Origin: Paenibacillaceae bacterium
Lineage (GTDB): Bacteria; Bacillota; Clostridia; Lachnospirales; Lachnospiraceae
Reading direction: 5' to 3'
Assembly: GCA_015057705.1 (NCBI GenBank)
Contig: SVDU01000017.1
Coordinates: 56,513 to 120,512, forward strand
DNA: 64,000 nt
In this document: piece by piece, positions 8,791-17,345 of the stretch
Layout of the letters: the number at the start of each line of letters is the position of its first letter
How positions within the stretch are numbered: position 1 is the stretch's first letter
Made by a program: the position numbers and the translations under genes
The notes under the pieces: generated by a model
The model's input: only the letters and a program-made list of their open reading frames with translations
Database searches by the model: none
Told to the model about the DNA's origin: nothing

Positions 8791-9369
8791 CTATTTCATT
8801 TTACTATTCTTCAGCACCCCATATACAAGCATAACGGACAGCAGCATATGGCTTATGGCCAGTACAACACAGATTCTCATATTAACAAACCAGAATATAG
8901 CACCTACGATTACTTCCGTTAACCAGAACTGTCTGCTTTTAGACCGGTAACGGCTTGTCTCCTCTTCATCGAGAAGCTTGTTCCTGTCAGGAACAGGTGC
9001 AAACATAAAGATCAGAATTCCTGAAATAAGAAACCCTGCAAATGGCAGAATAAGAGCCGCTGTCCCAACTATGTACTTCTCAAGCAGACAGACAATCAGA
9101 ATAAGGATTGCTGAAACTACAGTACAGACTCCATTGGTTCTTGCGTGGTACCCGCCGCAATATGACCTTAATGGTATATAGCTGGCAAGGAACACAAACA
9201 CTGGCATAGGCGCACGCATGATTACTGCTATGATTACTGCCACGATTATGTTAATAATCTGGTTAATCAATACCTCATAGGCGTAAAGATATAAAGCGCG
9301 CTGATCATCTTTTAAAAGATTTTTTCTAATCTGCCAGCTGACTATGTCTTCTGAAATCCGCTGTAACAT
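8791..9369 (-). CDS. agrB: AgrB-family autoinducer peptide protease
   Basis: 192-aa multi-pass membrane cysteine endopeptidase that cleaves the AgrD C-terminus and forms the peptide thiolactone. The conserved core RSYCGGYHARTNGVC gives the expected catalytic His75 and Cys82, seven residues apart as in staphylococcal AgrB. Several hydrophobic segments (around 38-50, 55-66, 85-95, 100-125, 150-165, 170-185) fit the family. Its ATG overlaps the agrD stop (TAATG), so the two are translationally coupled. A terminator follows at once. Confidence 0.95.
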   Translation of the reverse strand: MLQRISEDIVSWQIRKNLLKDDQRALYLYAYEVLINQIINIIVAVIIAVIMRAPMPVFVFLASYIPLRSYCGGYHARTNGVCTVVSAILILIVCLLEKYIVGTAALILPFAGFLISGILIFMFAPVPDRNKLLDEEETSRYRSKSRQFWLTEVIVGAIFWFVNMRICVVLAISHMLLSVMLVYGVLKNSKMK

Positions 9370-9530
9370 TAGAACTTCCTGAGCATCTTAGCCTCTTCAG
9401 GAACCTCCGGCTGATGATGAGCCCATGCACAGGTAACATTGATCGTATAAGCTGCTACCAGTAATGCACATACATTCATCATGTTCACCATTGACATTTT
9501 TCCCTTTAAAACATTTAACATTTTTTTCAT
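9369..9530 (-). CDS. agrD: AgrD-type cyclic lactone autoinducer precursor peptide
   Basis: 53-aa peptide. It has a basic amphipathic N-terminal half (MKKMLNVLKGKMSMVNMM), a hydrophobic middle, then the signal core TCAWAHHQPEVPEE and a charged C-terminal tail, the standard AgrD plan. Cys34 is the probable thiolactone residue. If the ring has five members as in other clostridia, it would be C-A-W-A-H (34-38), with cleavage before HQPEVPEE. The start has AGGAGTG 7-8 nt upstream. It lies between agrC and agrB and has its own Agr-type operator. Confidence 0.93.
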   Translation of the reverse strand: MKKMLNVLKGKMSMVNMMNVCALLVAAYTINVTCAWAHHQPEVPEEAKMLRKF

Positions 9531-9556
9531 TTTAATCACTCCTTTTTTTCTTACAT

Positions 9557-9626
9557 ACTATAACAATATTTTACAAAATTCAAGTCAAGTGCCAAAATTA
9601 TACACGTTGAGTGCCAAAATTTGCAT
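9557..9626 (-). promoter_or_regulatory. Agr-type (LytTR) direct-repeat operator and promoter of agrDB
   Basis: Two perfect 11-bp direct repeats, gtgccaaaatt at 9589-9599 and 9611-9621 on the plus strand, 22 bp apart. On the minus strand a TTGAAT box (9583-9578) follows after 5 bp, then a 15-bp spacer and TATAGT (9562-9557), about 27 nt before the agrD ATG. The upstream half-site lies inside the last codons of agrC. The site predicts autoinduction of agrDB by the LytTR regulator encoded next door. Confidence 0.82.
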
Positions 9627-10959
9627 TCTGATCTCCAGAATAGGCGGATATTGTTAAAGTTGTAACAAACAATTCTTCCTTATGCACCAGATTTAATGAC
9701 CCACCATATTTTTCAGCTAAAGACATCACTATCCCAATTCCCAGGCCATGGTGTTTGGAATCTGCCTTGGATGTTAAAAATCTGTCCCCATCCTTTTTGA
9801 TTTTTACATTGTAACTATTTTCTATATTAAATATTAAAAAATAATTTGTACCCATAAATACTTTTATTTTAACATTCCGTTTTCCTATCTCGCATTTCTC
9901 CGCTGCTTCAATTGCATTATCAAGAAGATTACCAAAGATAGAGATCATATCAGCATCTGATATAAAATCCAGATTAATATTATTTTCAACAAATAGAGAT
10001 AACTCTACCTCGTTTTCTTTTGCCTTGGATACACGTTCAGATAAAATAGCATTAAAAACTGGGTTACTACTATAAATTGCCAGATTCGTTTCTTTTTGAA
10101 TCTTCCCTTTTAACTCATCAATAATTTCAACGATTTTATTGTTTTCCCCATTTATTGCAAGTAAACGAAAACTGTTAAAATAAGAATGAACATCATGCAT
10201 AAAGCATCGATAATGATCATTTATTTTAAGTATATTTTGAAAATGTTCCGACTCCATATCCCTTTTTACCGAATACAGTTCTGCATATTTTATTTTATTC
10301 ATCACATCAGTATATTTTTCTAATATAATAAAAATTGCAGCATTGGAAAAATATAGTAGAACACCCCCACCAAACATAAATAACTGCACAGAAACAGGTT
10401 TCGGAAAATCCATATATAAGAAGCTGCTTGATATCATGAGTGATAAAATAGGTACAATCAATAAATACCACGAAAAAACATTATTATTGCTGATATTTAT
10501 TCGTTTCATATATTTCTCTATATACATCAGAAAAAGGTATCCAATAATATATTCAACAATCAAAAAATAGACTCCTCCGGCAGTAAACCAGGGAGGGATA
10601 AAAATCGGGAGATTATGTATAATCAAACGATATAACAACTCAAACAAAACTTCTCTGCCTCCCACAAAGGCAAAATAAATAATGGTGTATGCCATCCCAT
10701 TGGTAAGTGAAACTTTGAACAATAGCATTACAAAAATATAATAAACCAAAGGGACTGTGGTAAAATTAAGAGCAGGACTTCCAATTGCATTAATAAAAAA
10801 TATTAAAAAAGTTATAACGATTCCATATATAAATCGTTTCCTCTTTATATTTTTATAAGGATAAATAACAGCAAAGAACCTGCATAACATATAAACATCT
10901 GCACCGCAAAATAAAAGCCTGCTTATTGACAACAAATCATTTCCCATATTAAATGCCAT
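9598..10959 (-). CDS. agrC: AgrC-like sensor histidine kinase
   Basis: 453-aa peptide-sensing kinase. The N-terminal half has about six membrane segments (roughly 10-30, 42-60, 68-82, 88-104, 125-147, 163-182, 195-213). The cytoplasmic part has the phospho-acceptor motif CFMHDVHSY (His255), the N-box GNLLDNAIEAAE and the G-box HHGLGIGIV, as in the GHKL/HPK10 group. It overlaps the regulator gene by 11 bp. A second Met at codon 5 (10947) is a possible alternative start. The last codons overlap the agrDB operator. Confidence 0.93.
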   Translation of the reverse strand: MAFNMGNDLLSISRLLFCGADVYMLCRFFAVIYPYKNIKRKRFIYGIVITFLIFFINAIGSPALNFTTVPLVYYIFVMLLFKVSLTNGMAYTIIYFAFVGGREVLFELLYRLIIHNLPIFIPPWFTAGGVYFLIVEYIIGYLFLMYIEKYMKRINISNNNVFSWYLLIVPILSLMISSSFLYMDFPKPVSVQLFMFGGGVLLYFSNAAIFIILEKYTDVMNKIKYAELYSVKRDMESEHFQNILKINDHYRCFMHDVHSYFNSFRLLAINGENNKIVEIIDELKGKIQKETNLAIYSSNPVFNAILSERVSKAKENEVELSLFVENNINLDFISDADMISIFGNLLDNAIEAAEKCEIGKRNVKIKVFMGTNYFLIFNIENSYNVKIKKDGDRFLTSKADSKHHGLGIGIVMSLAEKYGGSLNLVHKEELFVTTLTISAYSGDQNANFGTQRV

Positions 10960-11725
10960 CCTTATATTTTGATAACATAAATTCTTCCTTCAGCATATGA
11001 AACTCCTGCGCCTTGCTTCTGGTTATCTGAAACATGGTGTCAACATCCTTCAGCCGCAATATCTTACTGGTGCAGTAGATCAAATATTTAAAATTAATAA
11101 TATAGCTGTCGTGAGGATAGCCAAAACCATATTTTTTAAGGCGCTCGTAGATTGTTTCCAGTCTTTCTGAAACGCGGATATCCGGAACATCACTGCTATC
11201 CAGATCTTTTATTCCATAGATTCTGATTGAACTTTCAGAGATATGGACTCTGGTGTTTTTCTTATATTTTTCAATGTAAACAATATCATCTGCTCTTAGA
11301 AACAACCGTTCCCGGTTTACATTGGCAGAAAGCAGGGGTGCCTGTCCCAATTCAATCATTTTATCAAGAGAATCTCTTATGTACCGGTCCATAACTTCAT
11401 CAGTCATATTCTTCATAATATACCGATATGGCTGAACTTCAAAACTACGGGGCGAAGGTTCTGCAAAACCCGTGTAAAAAACCAGTATTACATTATTATC
11501 CAGCTGACGAACCCTGACTGCTGTTTCTTCTCCATTCATTTCATTCATCTGAACATCAAGAAATATAATAGAAAATCTGATGTTCTTTATCGCTGCCAGA
11601 AGACTGATTCCTGAATCATATTCATGGATGCGGAATTTGTCACTTTCCGACATGTTTTTTCCAATTCGTTCTGTTAAACGCTCTCTGTCGCCAATACTAT
11701 CATCACAAATAGCAATTTCAAACAT
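10949..11725 (-). CDS. agrA: AgrA-like LytTR response regulator
   Basis: 258 aa. The receiver domain (about 1-125) has acidic residues Asp8/Asp9, phospho-acceptor Asp57 in IIFLDVQM, and Lys105. A LytTR DNA-binding domain (about 140-250) follows, with LRADDIVYIEKYKKNTRVH and YPHDSYIINFKYL. It is the first gene of agrA-agrC, with agrD-agrB downstream. It is the obvious candidate to bind the paired direct repeats before agrD and before the VgrG-like operon. Confidence 0.94.
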   Translation of the reverse strand: MFEIAICDDSIGDRERLTERIGKNMSESDKFRIHEYDSGISLLAAIKNIRFSIIFLDVQMNEMNGEETAVRVRQLDNNVILVFYTGFAEPSPRSFEVQPYRYIMKNMTDEVMDRYIRDSLDKMIELGQAPLLSANVNRERLFLRADDIVYIEKYKKNTRVHISESSIRIYGIKDLDSSDVPDIRVSERLETIYERLKKYGFGYPHDSYIINFKYLIYCTSKILRLKDVDTMFQITRSKAQEFHMLKEEFMLSKYKDGI

Positions 11726-11807
11726 ACTTTTTCCCCTCTTACTAAATTTCTTTCTATTAGATATCGTACTATCTCTCCTATTTTATAAGAAATATGTCAA
11801 TAATACA

Positions 11808-11861
11808 AGAAAAGGTACCGGAAAAATACAAAATTCATATTTTCCCGGTGCCTTATTCATA
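11808..11861 (-). terminator. Probable terminator after the ABC exporter genes
   Basis: Long stem-loop (AAGGCACCGG with CCGGTACCTT, one mismatch, extended by A/T pairs) followed by TTTTCTTG on the minus strand. It lies 15 bp after the exporter stop and upstream of agrA. Confidence 0.7.
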
Positions 11862-11875
11862 ATTATACTGCCGAA

Positions 11876-13621
11876 TTATACCGCAAACTGGCTATTGTAA
11901 AGCTGAGCATAAAAACCATTTTTAGAAAGTAGATCCTCATGAGTTCCCTGTTCAATAATATGACCATCTCTCATGACAAGTATGACATCTGCCTCCTTGA
12001 TTGTGGAAAGACGATGGGCAACAATAAAACTGGTACGTCCTTCCATCATTTTCGCAAACGCCTTTTGTATCTTTAATTCCGTCCTTGTATCAATAGATGA
12101 AGTCGCCTCATCAAGAATAAGAATCGGCGGCAGGCAGAGCATAACTCTGGCAATGCACAAAAGCTGTTTCTGTCCCTGGGATAAATTTCCTCCGTCTTCT
12201 GATATGATTGTATCATATCCCTGAGGCATTCGGGAAATAAAGCTGTGGGCATGGGCTTCTTTTGCTGCTGTAATAATTTCTTCTTCTGAGGCATCCGGCT
12301 TCCCGTATGCAATATTCTCTCTTATGGTACCTGTCTTTAACCAGGTTTCCTGAAGAACCATTCCATATTCAGATCTTAAACTTTTTCTGGTTATGTGCCG
12401 CACATCGTTTCCATCAACCTTTATGGATCCTGCATTGACATCATAAAAACGCATAAGGAGATTTATGACAGTACTTTTTCCGCAGCCTGTAGGACCAACA
12501 ATAGCGATCCGCTTCCCCTGCCCTGCATGAAGATTCATATCTTCAATCAAAGGTACACTGGGATTGTAGGAGAAGTCAACATTCTCCAGTACCACCTCAC
12601 CTTTTGCATCATCCAGTACAATCGCATTGCTGTCATCTGGTACTTCTATTTCTTCATCAATTAATTCAAATACCCTGGCAGCAGATGCAAGTGCGTTCTG
12701 AAGCTCTGTTACCACGCCTGAAATCTCATTAAACGGCTTTGTATACTGATTGGCATAACTTAGAAAGCTGGACAGCTGGCCCACTGTTAAAACGCCATTG
12801 ACTGCGGCAAATGCTCCTGCAATTCCTACACACGCGTATACAAGGCTGTTTACAAACCGGGTTGCCGGATTTGTGATGGAAGAGAAAAATGTTGCTTTCA
12901 GTCCCCATATACGAAGGTCTTCATTGATGGCTTCAAATTTTTTCTGGGCTTCGTCTTCAAAAGCAAAGGCTTTCACCACTTTCTGATTGCCTAACATCTC
13001 TTCCACCAGTGAAGTCAGCTCTCCTCTGGTCTGAGACTGCATCCGGAACATACTGTAAGTTCTTTTTGCAATAAAGCTGGCTACAAACAGGGACAGCGGT
13101 GTAACAAGCACAACTAAGGCAGCAATCACCGGATTAATAAAAAACATAAAGAACAATGTTCCAAGGATTGTTAAAACTCCAGTAAAAAGCTGGGTAAATC
13201 CCATGAGCAGACCGTCTGAAAACTGATCAATATCAGCAATAATTCTGCTGATGATATCCCCGTGAGCATGAGAATCTATATACTTTAAAGGAAGAATCTC
13301 AAGTTTGTTAAATGCCTGGGTCCTGATATCCTTTACTACACGGTAGGTAATCTGATTGTTAATATGGCTCATAACCCACTGTGCTGCAGCAGTAATCAGT
13401 ATAACTACAGCAATCTGCAAAAGTATCATGCCCATGGCGCTAAAGTCTACCTGTCCTGCACCTACAATACAGTCAATTGCACGTCCGATTAATATGGGAA
13501 CATACAAAGTGAAAACCACGGTTAGAAATGCGCAGAACAGGGAGGCTATAACACTCCATTTATACTTTGCAATCTTATTTAAAATCCGTTTAATTGTGGA
13601 CTTGTGCTTTTTTATATTCAT
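11876..13621 (-). CDS. ABC exporter half-transporter, canonical ATPase site subunit
   Basis: 581-aa half-transporter: six-helix permease (about 15-300) and ATPase domain. Walker A GPTGCGKST, signature LSQGQKQLLCIAR and Walker B LILDEATSSID with the catalytic Glu present, then the H-loop IVAHRLST. The start at MNIKKHKST is fixed by GGAGGTG; the upstream in-frame ATG lies inside the previous gene. It begins 1 bp after its partner's stop, so the two form a heterodimeric exporter of the LmrCD/BmrCD/TM287-288 kind. Substrate unknown; drug or peptide export is typical. Confidence 0.94.
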   Translation of the reverse strand: MNIKKHKSTIKRILNKIAKYKWSVIASLFCAFLTVVFTLYVPILIGRAIDCIVGAGQVDFSAMGMILLQIAVVILITAAAQWVMSHINNQITYRVVKDIRTQAFNKLEILPLKYIDSHAHGDIISRIIADIDQFSDGLLMGFTQLFTGVLTILGTLFFMFFINPVIAALVVLVTPLSLFVASFIAKRTYSMFRMQSQTRGELTSLVEEMLGNQKVVKAFAFEDEAQKKFEAINEDLRIWGLKATFFSSITNPATRFVNSLVYACVGIAGAFAAVNGVLTVGQLSSFLSYANQYTKPFNEISGVVTELQNALASAARVFELIDEEIEVPDDSNAIVLDDAKGEVVLENVDFSYNPSVPLIEDMNLHAGQGKRIAIVGPTGCGKSTVINLLMRFYDVNAGSIKVDGNDVRHITRKSLRSEYGMVLQETWLKTGTIRENIAYGKPDASEEEIITAAKEAHAHSFISRMPQGYDTIISEDGGNLSQGQKQLLCIARVMLCLPPILILDEATSSIDTRTELKIQKAFAKMMEGRTSFIVAHRLSTIKEADVILVMRDGHIIEQGTHEDLLSKNGFYAQLYNSQFAV

Positions 13622-13622
13622 A

Positions 13623-15353
13623 TTACTGCACCTCCTTTTCAGACAGCTGGGAAAGGCAGATTTCACGATAGACTTCGCAGGACTCCATTAAATCACCATG
13701 CTTTCCACAGCCTGCCATCTGTCCGTCGTCTAAAACGACGATACGGTCTGCATTTCTGATCGTGGAAGCTCTCTGGGATACCAGAAATACTGTCATGTCT
13801 TTTGTTTCTTCTTTAATTGCCTTACGAAGGCGGGCATCTGTGGCAAAATCCAGGGCTGAAGCGCTGTCATCTAATATGAGAATCTGGGGATCTTTCACAA
13901 CCGCTCTGGCAATGGTCAGACGCTGACGCTGGCCTCCGGATAAGTTCTTACCTCCTGCCTCTATAATAAAGTCAAGACCTTCGCCCTTCTCATCCACAAA
14001 ATCCTTAGCCTGAGCGATGGTAAGAGCACGGTAAATCTCTTCGTCAGAGGCATCTCTTTTTCCCCACTGCATGTTTTCCCTGATGCTTCCTTTAAATAAT
14101 ACGGCTCTTTGAGGAACGATTCCAACCATATTTCTCAGCTGGCTGAGAGGATAATTACCGACGTCAATCCCTCCCACTTTAACATTTCCCTTAGATACAT
14201 CATAAAATCGGGGAATTAAATTTACCAGTGTGGTTTTACCCGAACCGGTTCCTCCTATAATTCCAATTGTTTCACCTTGCATAGCCTGAAATTCAATTCC
14301 GGCCAGTGATTCTGCTTTTGCGCCCTGATAAAACAGACTGACTTTATCAAATTCCACCTTGGGTACATCTGCTTCTTCCTTCACAATATCGTGATTTGTC
14401 TCCCTGATTCCCGATTCCATGGAAAATACGGAACTGATCCGGTTGGCACAGGCCAGCGCTTTCGATATGGTGATAATCAAGTTTGCCAGTTTAACCAGCT
14501 CTACCAGAATCTGAGACATATAATTCACCAGAGCCACCACCTGACCCTGGGTGATGATACCCGATTCAACCCGGTTTGCACCAGTGTTAATCAAAACTAT
14601 GATTGCAAGATTAATAATGACATAAGTAAGAGGATTCATCAGTGCAGAGATCTTCCCTACAAACACCTGAAATTTTACCAGCATACCGTTTTCTTCATCA
14701 AACCGGCGAATTTCATCATTCTGACGGTTAAAGGCACGAATCACACGGACTCCGCCTAAATTTTCTCTTGCAGTCAGTAAAACCCTGTCCAGCTGTTTTT
14801 GTACCTTCTTATATAAAGGCATACTTATAATCATAATGCCAAATACAACAACAGAAAGCACAGGTATGGAAACCACAAATATAAGAGCAGCCTTAAAATC
14901 TATGGTAAATGCCATTATCATTGCACCAAATACCACAAAGGGGGAACGGAGAAACAACCGTAAAAACAGATTGACCCCTGATTGAACCTGATTCACATCG
15001 CTGGTCATTCGTGTAATCAGAGTCGCAGTACCTAGGGTATCAATTTCCTGATAAGACAGGCTGTTGATATGGGCAAATAAATCATTTCTCAGTGAGGTAC
15101 CAAATCCGGCTGCTGCCTTTGCTGCGAAGTACTGGGCAGTAATAGAGCAGACTAAACCAATAACGCCTAACAACACCAGCAATCCGCCCAGAGAAAGAAT
15201 GTAGTGCAGATCGTGATTCTTAATTCCAATATCAATGACTCTTGCCATAACCAAAGGCACCAGAAGCTCAAAGCTGGCTTCCAGAAGTTTAAACAAAGGC
15301 CCCAGGATACTTTCCAGCTTATACTCACTTAGATACTTCAGGAGCTTTTTCAT
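13623..15353 (-). CDS. ABC exporter half-transporter, degenerate ATPase site subunit
   Basis: 576-aa half-transporter with permease helices at about 15-300 and an ATPase domain: Walker A GGTGSGKTT, signature LSGGQRQRLTIAR, Walker B ILILDDSASALDF. The residue after Walker B is Asp, not the catalytic Glu, and the switch region reads FLVSQRAST instead of a His H-loop. This is the usual degenerate-site pattern in heterodimeric exporters. The start at MKKLLKYLS has GGAGGAAAAGG upstream. First gene of the exporter operon, divergent from a LysR gene. Confidence 0.94.
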   Translation of the reverse strand: MKKLLKYLSEYKLESILGPLFKLLEASFELLVPLVMARVIDIGIKNHDLHYILSLGGLLVLLGVIGLVCSITAQYFAAKAAAGFGTSLRNDLFAHINSLSYQEIDTLGTATLITRMTSDVNQVQSGVNLFLRLFLRSPFVVFGAMIMAFTIDFKAALIFVVSIPVLSVVVFGIMIISMPLYKKVQKQLDRVLLTARENLGGVRVIRAFNRQNDEIRRFDEENGMLVKFQVFVGKISALMNPLTYVIINLAIIVLINTGANRVESGIITQGQVVALVNYMSQILVELVKLANLIITISKALACANRISSVFSMESGIRETNHDIVKEEADVPKVEFDKVSLFYQGAKAESLAGIEFQAMQGETIGIIGGTGSGKTTLVNLIPRFYDVSKGNVKVGGIDVGNYPLSQLRNMVGIVPQRAVLFKGSIRENMQWGKRDASDEEIYRALTIAQAKDFVDEKGEGLDFIIEAGGKNLSGGQRQRLTIARAVVKDPQILILDDSASALDFATDARLRKAIKEETKDMTVFLVSQRASTIRNADRIVVLDDGQMAGCGKHGDLMESCEVYREICLSQLSEKEVQ

Positions 15354-15393
15354 TTCCTTTTCCTCCGTAATCAATACTTTTTCAGAATAATGC

Positions 15394-15430
15394 CTTGTAT
15401 TATTATACCATTTTGATATAATAATACAAG
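15394..15430. promoter_or_regulatory. Palindrome carrying two overlapping divergent promoters
   Basis: Perfect inverted repeat: CTTGTATTATTATA at 15394-15407 and its reverse complement at 15417-15430, 9-bp centre. Each strand reads TTGTAT, 16 bp, TATAAT: plus strand 15395-15400 and 15417-15422 (lysR), minus strand 15429-15424 and 15407-15402 (exporter). The two promoters occupy the same DNA, so one polymerase should exclude the other. The dyad could also be an operator. Confidence 0.7.
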
Positions 15431-15467
15431 TACATATTGAAAATCTTATGAATAGAGGATGTACCAT

Positions 15468-16355
15468 ATGGTTCCGATCAATTCAAAACAGCTTTATTAT
15501 TTTACAGTCATTTCAGAAACCGGCAGTTTTACAGCTGCTGCTAAGAAACTTGGAATATCCCAGCCTCCTTTAAGTAAGCAGATCATGCTTCTGGAAGAGG
15601 AATTGGGGGTCAGACTTTTTGAGCGGGGAGCGAAAAAAACAGAGCTTACTGAAGCAGGCACTTATTTATATTTTAAAGCCAGAGATATTTTATCTTTGAT
15701 GGACTCCGTATCAGAAGATTTAAAACACTTCCCCTCTTCTGCAAGAGGCCTTTTAAAGCTAGGTGTCATCTCTTCAGCGGGAACAGTTCTTGTGGATTTT
15801 CTGAAACATTTTACAGCTGATCATCCAGGTGTACGGTTTGAAGTGACAGAGGGAAACACCTATGAGCTGCTGGAGAAGATGAAAAACGGACTGGTTGAGT
15901 GCTCTATTATACGGACACCTTTTAATCAAGAAGGGCTGGAATGTGTGTATGGTAAGAAAGAGCCGATTATGGCAGTGGGAATTCCAGAATTTTTTCCGGA
16001 GATATCAGATGACAAAGTAAGTATCACCGGATTAACGGGGAAGCCGCTGATATATTACCGCAGATTTGATTCCATTATATCGCTTGCATTTCAAAACAGC
16101 GGTACAGAACCGGATATATTCTGCCGTAATGACGATGCAAGAACCTGTCTTCAATGGGCAAAAGCCGGACTGGGGATCGCACTGGTGCCTCAATCCATTT
16201 GTGATATCACGGGGCAGGATAACCTTATGTTTAAGGAGATTGATTCTCCTGATACAGTCACTCAGATTGCAGCAGTTTATAAAAAAAATGGCTATGTTTC
16301 AAACATAGCCAGAGAATTTGTAAATAGTTTTGGTTGTCAGAACGGTATGTTTTAA
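15468..16355 (+). CDS. LysR-family transcriptional regulator
   Basis: 295 aa. N-terminal winged HTH (SKQLYYFTVISETGSFTAAA, SQPPLSKQIMLLEEELGVRLFERG) and a C-terminal periplasmic-binding-protein-like effector domain from about residue 90. The ATG at 15468 has AGAGG 9 nt upstream and is preferred over an ATG nine bases earlier. It is divergent from the ABC exporter across a shared palindromic promoter, so it probably controls the exporter in response to a small molecule. Its 3' end overlaps the radical SAM gene by 4 bp. Confidence 0.92.
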   Translation: MVPINSKQLYYFTVISETGSFTAAAKKLGISQPPLSKQIMLLEEELGVRLFERGAKKTELTEAGTYLYFKARDILSLMDSVSEDLKHFPSSARGLLKLGVISSAGTVLVDFLKHFTADHPGVRFEVTEGNTYELLEKMKNGLVECSIIRTPFNQEGLECVYGKKEPIMAVGIPEFFPEISDDKVSITGLTGKPLIYYRRFDSIISLAFQNSGTEPDIFCRNDDARTCLQWAKAGLGIALVPQSICDITGQDNLMFKEIDSPDTVTQIAAVYKKNGYVSNIAREFVNSFGCQNGMF

Positions 16356-17242
16356 TCAAACAGGCTTAACTGGGTTATCTGGTAGTTTTTCTTATAAGCA
16401 TGAATGATATCCGGCATTTTATACAGAATTCTATTGCGCTCACACTCTTCAGAAAATATTTGCCATAATTTACGCGCTTTGGGACTGGTACAATGATAAT
16501 TATTCTTATATTGTTTCATATATTTTTCGTCAAGACGTTCACCCGGAAACAACTCCCTTAAGCGGTCGTAATACCATTCTCTTTGATTGTTACGAAGTGT
16601 GACACCAAAAGCGGGATAGATAAAATCGGCACCGGTTTCTTTTGCGGCATTTATGATTGAACGTATATTCTCCTCATGATCCTCTAAAAAAGGAAGCACA
16701 GGCATGAGGAGAATCCCTGCAAACAGCCCCCGGTCCTTTAACGCCGCAATCAGAGACAACCGGTCAGAGGGTCTGGAGACTCTTGGTTCTAATTTAGCCG
16801 CCAGAGCATCGTCAGTGGTTGTAACAGTAACCTTTAACAATACAGGAGAATGATCTGCTATACTTTCCAGTATATCTATGTCTCTGGTAAGCAGATTGCT
16901 TTTTGTGGCAATGGCTGCACCGAAACCAAAGGCATCAATTAATTCCAGTGCATGTCTGGTAAGTTCCAATTCCTTTTCTAACGGATTATAAGGATCACTC
17001 ATAGCCCCAGTGCCCACTACTCCGGTTTTTACCTTTCGTCTTAAATCATCCCGGATAATCCGCAGGGCATCTTCTTTGACCCGGACCTGATCAAACCGGT
17101 CTATTCCATAACAGTCAGAACGGCTGTCACAGTATATACACCCATGGCTGCAACCCCTGTAAATATTCATGTTATAATCAATCCCGAACCACCCGGAATC
17201 CTTTGTTTTTGTTACAATTGTCTTTGCGGGAATGAGCTCCAT
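16352..17242 (-). CDS. Radical SAM protein, SplB-like family
   Basis: 296 aa. The 4Fe-4S/SAM cysteine motif is GCSHGCIYCDSRSDCY near residue 40, followed by TIM-barrel strands (VGTGAMSDPYNPLEKELELTR, ATKSNLLTRDIDIL, LKVTVTTTDD, GILLMPVLPFLED). This arrangement is shared by spore photoproduct lyase-like and related uncharacterised radical SAM proteins. At about 296 aa, the specific reaction cannot be named. The start at MELIPAKT has AGAGG 8 nt upstream; longer in-frame starts lack a site and run into the divergent gene's promoter. Confidence 0.88.
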   Translation of the reverse strand: MELIPAKTIVTKTKDSGWFGIDYNMNIYRGCSHGCIYCDSRSDCYGIDRFDQVRVKEDALRIIRDDLRRKVKTGVVGTGAMSDPYNPLEKELELTRHALELIDAFGFGAAIATKSNLLTRDIDILESIADHSPVLLKVTVTTTDDALAAKLEPRVSRPSDRLSLIAALKDRGLFAGILLMPVLPFLEDHEENIRSIINAAKETGADFIYPAFGVTLRNNQREWYYDRLRELFPGERLDEKYMKQYKNNYHCTSPKARKLWQIFSEECERNRILYKMPDIIHAYKKNYQITQLSLFD

Positions 17243-17345
17243 GCATCCGTCCTCTCTTTCTTTTTTTGCCAAAAAGGTGATCCCTTGATATTTTCTTTCT
17301 CCCATGTTAATATGCTTATACAAGATAAGAAGGGGAGCGTTTATT

